Assembly (NCBI GenBank): GCA_945904015.1
Contig: CAMDPK010000058.1
Coordinates: forward strand, 1 to 39,731
Source of the DNA: Candidatus Kuenenia stuttgartensis
GTDB lineage: Bacteria; Planctomycetota; Planctomycetia; Planctomycetales; Planctomycetaceae
Reading direction: 5' to 3'
Length of the DNA stretch: 39,731 nucleotides
Shown: positions 33,689 through 39,731 of the stretch, piece by piece
How the letters are laid out: each line of letters starts with the position of its first letter
Numbering within the stretch: position 1 is the first letter of the stretch
Notes under the pieces: model-generated
Database searches by the model: none
What the model was told of the DNA's origin: nothing
The model's input: the letters and a program-made list of their open reading frames with translations, nothing else
Made by a program: the position numbers and the translations under genes

Positions 33689-35718
33689 ATCGGATTCTCA
33701 CGCTGCTGTTTTTTCTGGCGTCGGCCGCGCCGGTATCGGCTCAGTTCGTTGCCACGAAGCTCAGTCAGGAAGCGATGACGCTGGACCTCGACAGCGCCGC
33801 GACGAAGCGGCTTGCTAGCATTGAGGACTTCGTCGCCGAAAAGCAATGGGATGTCGTCGCGACGCTGCTGCGGCAGACACAGTCCGAGAAGCCCGACAAG
33901 CTGGTCGCAATTGCCCCAGGTTGGTTCGTGAGCGTTGCTCGGTTCTGCCAGTGTCAGGCTGCGTTGCTGCCGACGCCCGGTTTGGCCGCGTATCGCCGCC
34001 AGATTGATGCCACGGCGAAAAAATGGCTCGATGACATCCAGGCTCGACGAGTACTTGATCCGTTACGCCAGCGAGCCGATTTGCTCCGCATCGTTCGGCA
34101 GGGATTCGCGAGTTCGTCCGCCGACGAAGCGCTCGCTCGACTCGCCGAGCAGTCGTTTGAGCGAGCAGACTACGCGGCGGCTCGGACATATTGGGAGCTG
34201 CTGCTGCCGGCCTCTGGCTCGCTGCGTTCTGCCGCCGGCTTGGGACTCCTGCGGCATCCTGATCCGAGCTGCGATGCCGCTCAAATCCGTGCTCAACTGA
34301 TTCTGTGCAGTCTCTTCGAGAAGAATGCCGCGCGGGCTGGTCAAGAACTCGACGCCTTTCGCCGGCTACATGGCAACTCGGCAGGCCGTATCGCAGGTCG
34401 AGCAGGAACGCTGGTCGATCTGCTGTCTTCGATGATTGCCGGTCAGAGGGCCGACGCTTCGCAAACAACCCCAACGGGTTCGTTGGTCCGACGCCTGTGG
34501 TCCGTCGAACTTCCAAACAGTTCGGCGACCGAAGTCGGTGAGGTCGTCCCCGTGATCGCCGGAGGAACGCTCTTCGCGTCCAACGGACAAGCGGTGTTCG
34601 CATTTGATGCCACGAACGGTCACCCGAAGTGGTCGGAGACATCGGAATCAGCACCGGACCCGCGAGCGGCTGTCATCCATTCGCTGGCTGATCCAACCGC
34701 CCCCAAACTGTCGATCGACGGTCGGCCTCGGCATTCGTTGTCGGTGCATGGAGATCGGCTTTACGCCCGACTGGGGACAACGATCACTGGCAAGGCCAAG
34801 CAGGAAACGAACTCGCATAGCGAATTGGTGGGGCTGGATATCGGCACGGGCGAAGGCAAGCTGGTTTGGCGAGTTGCTGCCGAAGAAGTCGATCCGCAAG
34901 ATCCGCTGAGTGCGTCGTCGCCGTGGTGTTTTGAAAGTTCTCCCGCGGCGGATTCGCAGCGAGTGGTTGTCGCGTTGCGACGCAGCTTGCCTCAGGAGCA
35001 GCTCAATGTCGCGTGCTTTGATGCCGATTCGGCGCGGCTGTTGTGGAATCGCAAAGTCGGCATCACGGTGGCCTCAACCGAGGAGGCGGTGAATTCCACC
35101 AGCCACTTGGAGCTCGCCTTGGCCGAGGACAGCGTGTTCGTCTCGACCGATGCGGGGGCAATCGCTGCGCTCGATGCACACGACGGAGCCATTCGTTGGG
35201 TGCGGACGTATGTTTCGGACACGGTCCTGTCTTCGCGCGATGGACGGCGCGACGGACACACTCCGCCGATTTATCACGACGGCGTGCTGTATGTCGCACC
35301 GCTCGACACAAACCTGCTGATGGCGATTCATGCCGAAAGTGGCTTGTTGTTGTGGCAGCGCGAGTGGCCCGATCCGCTTCAGTACGTCTTGGGTGTGACT
35401 AGCAACACGCTGATCGTGCAGGGCCGCTCGCTGTGGGGAGTCGCCTTGGCGACCGGTGAGCCTGCCTGGCCGAATCGACGAGCCGGCCACGATGACCCCG
35501 AAGGATTTTCGTTTGGCCGAGGAGCGTTGGTGAGCGGCGAAGTTTGGTGGCCGAATCGGGATGAGTTGATCGTCGTCTCTGCCGGTTCGGGACAGATCAC
35601 GAGGCGTATCGCGGTGCGAGAATCGCTGGGATTATTGGGCGGGCATCTCATGGCTTTTGGAGCGTCGTTGGCCATCAGTCGCGATGCCCAACTGACAGTG
35701 CTGGGATCGGATCGTTGA
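33685..35718 (+). CDS. Exported PQQ-type beta-propeller repeat protein
   Basis: The 677-residue protein has a signal peptide (MNRILTLLFFLASAAPVSAQ). An N-terminal helical region (about 25-260, with FVAEKQWDVVATLLRQTQSE and LAEQSFERADYAAARTYWEL) may contain TPR-like pairs. From about 280 it is a PQQ-like beta-propeller: GGTLFASNGQAVFAFDATNG, ELVGLDIGTGEGKLVWRV, NVACFDADSARLLWNRKVGI, FVSTDAGAIAALDAHDGAIR and LLMAIHAESGLLLWQREWPD. Such propellers act as dehydrogenases or as scaffolds (BamB-like); PQQ-binding residues cannot be confirmed, so a structural role is at least as likely. Translation is coupled to the small membrane protein upstream, suggesting they work together at the envelope. Confidence 0.82.
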   Translation: MNRILTLLFFLASAAPVSAQFVATKLSQEAMTLDLDSAATKRLASIEDFVAEKQWDVVATLLRQTQSEKPDKLVAIAPGWFVSVARFCQCQAALLPTPGLAAYRRQIDATAKKWLDDIQARRVLDPLRQRADLLRIVRQGFASSSADEALARLAEQSFERADYAAARTYWELLLPASGSLRSAAGLGLLRHPDPSCDAAQIRAQLILCSLFEKNAARAGQELDAFRRLHGNSAGRIAGRAGTLVDLLSSMIAGQRADASQTTPTGSLVRRLWSVELPNSSATEVGEVVPVIAGGTLFASNGQAVFAFDATNGHPKWSETSESAPDPRAAVIHSLADPTAPKLSIDGRPRHSLSVHGDRLYARLGTTITGKAKQETNSHSELVGLDIGTGEGKLVWRVAAEEVDPQDPLSASSPWCFESSPAADSQRVVVALRRSLPQEQLNVACFDADSARLLWNRKVGITVASTEEAVNSTSHLELALAEDSVFVSTDAGAIAALDAHDGAIRWVRTYVSDTVLSSRDGRRDGHTPPIYHDGVLYVAPLDTNLLMAIHAESGLLLWQREWPDPLQYVLGVTSNTLIVQGRSLWGVALATGEPAWPNRRAGHDDPEGFSFGRGALVSGEVWWPNRDELIVVSAGSGQITRRIAVRESLGLLGGHLMAFGASLAISRDAQLTVLGSDR

Positions 35719-35758
35719 ATATCGAATGGCCAATCAACGGCTTTTGTCAAAAAGACTT

Positions 35759-35788
35759 TTGACCGCGATTTTGTGGAACTCCTAGAAT
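35759..35788 (+). promoter_or_regulatory. Candidate sigma-70 promoter
   Basis: TTGACC (35759-35764), an 18-base spacer, then TAGAAT (35783-35788), five of six matches in each box. The context CCTAGAATCG is the same as at the promoter near 9465. It would drive the gene at 35970 with a leader of about 175 bases. Confidence 0.55.
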
Positions 35789-35969
35789 CGGCCTGTGTTT
35801 GTTCGGCGCAACTGGCCGATTCCAACAAAACGGGATGAGGAATTCCGACGGTCCCGCCGGATTGCCTCGTCGCAGAATGACGTTCTCTTGGTTGATGGTT
35901 GAATCCAGCGACCAGAGCGCGCAGCCCGACAGGACTACGTGCCCTCAGGTTGCTGGGTGTGGAGGCCAA

Positions 35970-36509
35970 ATGGCTCCGTTACTCAATGGGGAAGATGTCT
36001 TGCGTCGCCTGTTCACGGGCGCGGCCGAACAGACTTTCGAAGCGGAACTCGGCATCGCCGATCCGCCGTTGGTCGAGTACCTCGTCGGGATGCTACTGCG
36101 CTTCTTGCGGCAAGAGGCGATCTATCGCGTGCGAGACACGTCTGGCCATCGACTGACCCAGGTCGTGGACATGGTTCAAGAGGCGGAGCACCGAACCGCT
36201 CGATCACGCCGCGAGATTTACCGTCATGTCGGCGACTTCACGCTCTTTTACAGCGGCGTGTTTCCGGAGCATCTGCCGAAGTTGCAAGCTCCCGACTGCA
36301 AGGATTTCCTGGTGAATTATTGTCAGCAAGGCAAGCGATCGTATCTCATCGCAGCTAGCTATGCCGAGGACGACGAGTCGCGAGTACAAGCTCCGATCCT
36401 GCGGCACTTGAGCGAGGAATTCGAGCTTTGCTCCGAGGGACTCAAACGCATTCGTCGCGAGATCGACTTGCTGCCCAAGCTCGGACTGCAATCGGCGGAA
36501 CGGAATTGA
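35970..36509 (+). CDS. Hypothetical helical protein, 179 aa
   Basis: The protein begins APLLNGEDVLRRLFTGAAEQ and continues FEAELGIADPPLVEYLVGML, then LLRFLRQEAIYRV. The middle has REIYRHVGDFTLFYSGVFPE and the end is charged (LKRIRREIDLLPKLGLQSAE). It is largely helical with no membrane segment or cofactor motif, and I recognise no family. The start at 35970 has GGAGG four bases upstream; longer in-frame starts toward 35799 read through the promoter region and are rejected. A good promoter lies upstream, so it is probably a single-gene unit. Confidence 0.7.
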   Translation: MAPLLNGEDVLRRLFTGAAEQTFEAELGIADPPLVEYLVGMLLRFLRQEAIYRVRDTSGHRLTQVVDMVQEAEHRTARSRREIYRHVGDFTLFYSGVFPEHLPKLQAPDCKDFLVNYCQQGKRSYLIAASYAEDDESRVQAPILRHLSEEFELCSEGLKRIRREIDLLPKLGLQSAERN

Positions 36510-37494
36510 GTCGAATCTGCGGACGATCAATCGATTGTTGCTGAGAAGCAAGTTTCTCTGGTTTGGGAACATGGCTTCGCAATCGCTGGCAGCACTGCAA
36601 CGATGCGGCTCCGCGGAACACTGCTGTCGAGTCTGTTTTCAGGCAAGCTCGGCCTGTTATCAGCGGGAACAAATTGGTCGCACGCAATGTAGTGATGGTC
36701 GCGCGACTGCTTCAGCCGCGTTCGAGAAGCGTCGATCTGTCTTGTCCCCCGGTTGACGAACCGCGTCACCCGCCGAAGAATGGCCGCAGCTCCGAGAAAC
36801 TTGGGCGTGTTGCCAGTTCCAGGAAATTATTCGCACCGAGATTTTTTTGCTGGATATGGGAGAGACCCTTGATAGGATGTCGTCTTCGTTTCCGGTCGAT
36901 GTGGTTGAAGCGACTATTGCTTCACTTAAACTGACCAAAAGAACTGAAGTCGAACACTCGTGTCGGCAGCCTCGCTGGCTCGATCGATGGGTTGGATTGG
37001 TTCTCGCGTTGAAAGAAAGGAATCTATCAAAGAGAACCCGCTTGCCTGAATCTGCTTGGGGATTTCCCGAAGAATGTACGAGTCTTGGTGCGAACGAATC
37101 GAATCCGGTGGATTTGATTTTCTCTGCAAAGGTCGCGGCCGCGAGCGAACAGCGCAAGTGGACAACGCGGCCTTCACCAAGTCCGGCTCTGGGCCAAGGT
37201 GTCGAGCCGTGTGAGATCGGGTGAATCCCAAGTCGCTCAGCAACGGTCGTTGTCAGTCTCGATTACGACGAACGATTACGACGAACGATTGCGAAAGTCT
37301 CCCGGTCGTGGGATGGCGACTTTCCGAAACCTCGGCGTTGATTGTTCGTCTTCGGTTGATTGTTGATTGAATTTTGATTGTGCTGGTTGTGGAAACCAGA
37401 CTTTGCCAAAGACACCAAGATTGTGGATCTTGAGTTGATCGTGGACCGCAAAGGGACGTGCGCTCATTTCGATTTCAACCCAAAGGAGTTTGCC
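36510..37494. other. Long non-coding region upstream of the sigma factor gene
   Basis: About 985 bases carry no gene I can support. Open frames (for example plus strand 36847-37224) have odd composition, no good ribosome site and no family motif. A weak promoter-like pair, TTGACG (36753-36758) and AAGAAT (36776-36781) spaced 17 bases, could belong to the sigma gene. The stretch 37270-37390 repeats words such as GATTACGACGAAC and TTGATTGTTGATTG. Length and position make it a candidate long leader or regulatory region for the sigma gene. Confidence 0.45.
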
Positions 37495-39240
37495 GTGCAT
37501 CGCTTGTGTAACAAGTTCAACACGCTGATCGAAGAAGCCAAAAAAAATCACGGCGTGATGACCTTTCAAATGGTGGATCGTTACCTGCCTGATGAAGGTG
37601 GCGATCCGAAAATGGTCGACGAGCTACTCATTTGGCTCGACGAAAACACCGTGGACTTGATCCACGATGTGGACACGCCCATTGATGATCCCGACTATGT
37701 GCCTGAAAAGGAGCACCCGGTCGAGGCAGTACCGCCGCCAAAGCTGACGGCGCAGGAAGAGCGAGCATTGCTCTCGCGCGATCCCATTCGCATGTATCTC
37801 AGCCAAATGGGAAACATTCCGCTGCTGACTCGCCGCATGGAGATTTATCTCGCAAAGCAGATCGAGATCACTCGCAAGCGATTCCGCCGCGGCATCATGG
37901 AATCGGACTTCGCGTTGGAGATGGGCATCGAGACGCTCGAGAAGGTCAACTCCAAGGAATTGCCGTTTGAACGGACCTTGCGCACCTCGGAAACCGAGAA
38001 CACGCGCAAGGAACAAATCGAAGGCCGCATGCCCAAGAATCTGCCGCTGCTCAAGAAGTTGTTCGAGCAGCATCGGGCCGACCAGATCGTCACTATTGAT
38101 CCGGAAGCGTCGGCCGCCGACAAGAAATCTGCCAAACACCGTCGTGTCGTGCGGCGTCGCAAGATGTGTACGCTGATCGAAGAACTTTCGATCCGCACGC
38201 AGCGTTTGCAGCCGGTGATGAAGCGCATGCACCAAATTGCCGAGCGCATGGAGCAGCTCCTCAAGATGATCGAAGAGGCCAAGCTCCCGCGTGCTCATCA
38301 TCGGCACAACTACGGCAAGAATCTGATGGATGGCCGCACGGTCGTCACCAAGGATGTATCGGTCCTGCAAAAGGAACTGGATGATCTCGTCGCGATGGTC
38401 CGAGAGCCGTCGCAAGAGTTCATCCAGCGGTCAAAGACGATCAAGCGTCGTTTCGCGCAGTGGACTGAAGCCAAGCAAAAGTTGTCCGGCGGGAACCTGC
38501 GACTCGTGGTTTCGATCGCCAAGAAATATCGCAACCGAGGGCTGAGCTTCTTGGATCTCATCCAAGAAGGAAACGCCGGCCTCATGCGCGGTGTCGAGAA
38601 GTACGAGTACCGCCGAGGCTACAAGTTCTCGACTTACGCGACATGGTGGATTCGGCAAGCGATCACCCGAGCCGTCGCGGACCACGCACGCACGATTCGT
38701 ATTCCGGTCCACATGTTTCAGAGCATCTCGCAGCTCAAAGCGAAGAGCGAGCAGATCCGCCAAGAGACCGGTCGCGAACCAAGCATGGACGAATTGGCTC
38801 ACGCCGTCGGCCTCTCGGTCGAGGAAACCGAGCGGATCATGAAGACCTGGAAGCACCCCATCAGCCTCGATACCCCTGTGGGCGAAAGCGAGGACAGTGC
38901 CTTCGGCGACTTCCTGGAAGATCAACATCATGGCAGCCCGGCCGAAGCTGCGATGCACGAGATGCTCAAGGACAAGATCGACGTTGTGCTTCGCAGCTTG
39001 ACGTACCGTGAGCGTGAGATCATTCGCCTGCGATACGGCCTCGGCGACGGCTACAGCTACACACTGGAGGAAACGGGCCGCATTTTCAAAGTGACTCGCG
39101 AACGCATCCGCCAAATCGAGTCGAAGGCCTTGAAGAAGCTCCAGCAGTCAAACCGTGCTCAGCACCTCAAGGGCTTCGTCGAAGAACTTCTGCCCAATGA
39201 AGCTCCCAAGTCCGAGGAACTGGTGGGGACGAGTGCATAG
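37495..39240 (+). CDS. rpoD: Primary (sigma-70/RpoD-type) sigma factor
   Basis: The 581-residue protein has region 1.1 at the N-terminus ([20 protein letters not shown]), region 1.2 near 96 ([20 protein letters not shown]), a non-conserved basic/helical insert (about 130-320), and region 2 near 336-395 ([20 protein letters not shown], then [17 protein letters not shown] with the -10 recognition helix). Region 3 ([20 protein letters not shown]) and region 4 near 502-546 ([20 protein letters not shown] and [17 protein letters not shown], which reads the -35) follow. Complete regions 1.1-4.2 mark a housekeeping sigma factor. I chose GTG at 37495 because AAAGGAG precedes it and the chain then begins with region 1.1; a TTG start at 37378 would add 39 unconserved residues. 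Confidence 0.93.
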   Translation: MHRLCNKFNTLIEEAKKNHGVMTFQMVDRYLPDEGGDPKMVDELLIWLDENTVDLIHDVDTPIDDPDYVPEKEHPVEAVPPPKLTAQEERALLSRDPIRMYLSQMGNIPLLTRRMEIYLAKQIEITRKRFRRGIMESDFALEMGIETLEKVNSKELPFERTLRTSETENTRKEQIEGRMPKNLPLLKKLFEQHRADQIVTIDPEASAADKKSAKHRRVVRRRKMCTLIEELSIRTQRLQPVMKRMHQIAERMEQLLKMIEEAKLPRAHHRHNYGKNLMDGRTVVTKDVSVLQKELDDLVAMVREPSQEFIQRSKTIKRRFAQWTEAKQKLSGGNLRLVVSIAKKYRNRGLSFLDLIQEGNAGLMRGVEKYEYRRGYKFSTYATWWIRQAITRAVADHARTIRIPVHMFQSISQLKAKSEQIRQETGREPSMDELAHAVGLSVEETERIMKTWKHPISLDTPVGESEDSAFGDFLEDQHHGSPAEAAMHEMLKDKIDVVLRSLTYREREIIRLRYGLGDGYSYTLEETGRIFKVTRERIRQIESKALKKLQQSNRAQHLKGFVEELLPNEAPKSEELVGTSA

Positions 39241-39309
39241 TCGGAGCCGACGGGGCACTCTGTGGCTCGAATGATCCTGTCACGAAGTTGACTGATCGAT
39301 AAAACAAAA

Positions 39310-39345
39310 AAAGGCTCCTCAAAGCGTCAGCTTTGAGGAGCCTTT
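39310..39345 (+). terminator. Bidirectional intrinsic terminator after the sigma factor gene
   Basis: AAAGGCTCCTCAAAGC (39310-39325) and GCTTTGAGGAGCCTTT (39330-39345) form a perfect 16-bp stem with loop GTCA. T-runs occur on both strands (CCTTTTTG downstream and seven A upstream), so it serves both the sigma gene and the convergent gene ending at 39364. Confidence 0.93.
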
Positions 39346-39363
39346 TTGATTGACTGGTGATGA

Positions 39364-39642
39364 CTAGGTGTCGATGCGATGATCGCGTGCCGGACCGTGA
39401 TCCGTACAGTCGTCGAAGTGCCATAGCGGCATCCCAGCGGCATAACGGGCGGCGAGCATCAGTACCTTCTCCTCGGAACCTGGTTTGGCTTTTGTAGGCT
39501 CACTGGGTTCGACCCCCATCGCCTCAAAGTCAACGTCTTCGTACTCGTCGCCGAAGTCACCTGACTCACCGACCAGGAAGCCGTCACCATGCAAGCCAGC
39601 GTCATCATCGAGGTCCGAATCTGCCTCGAGCGGATAAGACAT
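39364..39642 (-). CDS. Hypothetical acidic protein, 92 aa
   Basis: The protein begins MSYPLEADSDLDDDAGLHGD, with an extremely acidic first half (EYEDVDFEAM) and a second half EEKVLMLAARYAAGMPLWHF ending in a Cys/His-containing tail DDCTDHGPARDHRI. There is no signal peptide or membrane segment and I know no family. The start at 39642 follows GGAG by eight bases; a TTG start four codons upstream would place the ribosome site inside the gene. It is convergent with the sigma factor gene and shares its terminator. Confidence 0.65.
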   Translation of the reverse strand: MSYPLEADSDLDDDAGLHGDGFLVGESGDFGDEYEDVDFEAMGVEPSEPTKAKPGSEEKVLMLAARYAAGMPLWHFDDCTDHGPARDHRIDT

Positions 39643-39731
39643 GCCCAACTCCAATCTCTAACGGGGTTTCAGAGACAAACAATTTGGGATGGCATCAACA
39701 CAACATTGACCACATCCACGTTTAACTCACG

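Noticed and set aside
35746..35763. GTCAAAA/TTTTGAC hairpin after the beta-propeller gene as a terminator
   Set aside because: The stem is only seven A/T-rich pairs with no following T-run, and its end overlaps the -35 box of the candidate promoter.
36847..37224. 125-residue plus-strand frame before the sigma gene
   Set aside because: It has no ribosome site, uneven composition and no protein features.

Overview
The window looks like chromosome of a GC-rich planctomycete (Planctomycetota). This is an inference from gene content: a double-length UvrA carrying four ABC ATPase modules, a two-gene split of NifJ-type 2-oxoacid:ferredoxin oxidoreductase, many small membrane or coiled-coil proteins of no recognised family, and clear Shine-Dalgarno sites with occasional GTG or TTG starts. 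No rRNA, intact tRNA, CRISPR array or complete transposon is visible.

Layout. 1-1670 is a scrapyard of a mobile replicon: the N-terminus of an IS3-type transposase, a possible replication-protein fragment, parA without its 5' half, parB with an internal TGA, and a broken tRNA-Arg. 2014-9365 is a co-directional cluster (glutamine-dependent asparagine synthase, acyl carrier protein, AMP-forming acyl ligase, NadE-like ligase, GNAT transferase, NodB-type deacetylase) that probably builds an acylated or amidated cell-surface product. 9443-10544 holds a promoter, a structured leader with a terminator hairpin, and a D-2-hydroxyacid dehydrogenase. 10727-11416 has two small genes ahead of the 2333-residue tandem UvrA (11464-18465). 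A repeat-rich secreted protein, a TPR protein and the two oxidoreductase genes follow, with a small HTH gene divergent from the latter. 26165-28298 holds small unknown genes and a lipoprotein. A beta-helix/YbaK pair runs on the minus strand to 30267. A strong promoter then drives three membrane or coiled-coil genes, followed by a convergent ThiF/MoeB-type E1 enzyme, a small membrane protein coupled to a PQQ-type beta-propeller, an unknown 179-residue protein, a housekeeping-type sigma factor and a bidirectional terminator.

The most striking structure is a set of inverted-repeat blocks. They fill several intergenic gaps and also occur as in-frame additions inside uvrA. There, five blocks have mirrored arms built from short-period DNA and a sixth is an unmirrored tandem repeat, all read through as hydrophilic low-complexity peptide. 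Because uvrA is an internal duplication, each half serves as a control showing that the other half has gained sequence. The arms differ in sequence from block to block but share one architecture, which suggests a common generating process rather than one mobile family.

All functional calls rest on motifs read by eye; no database or folding program was run.
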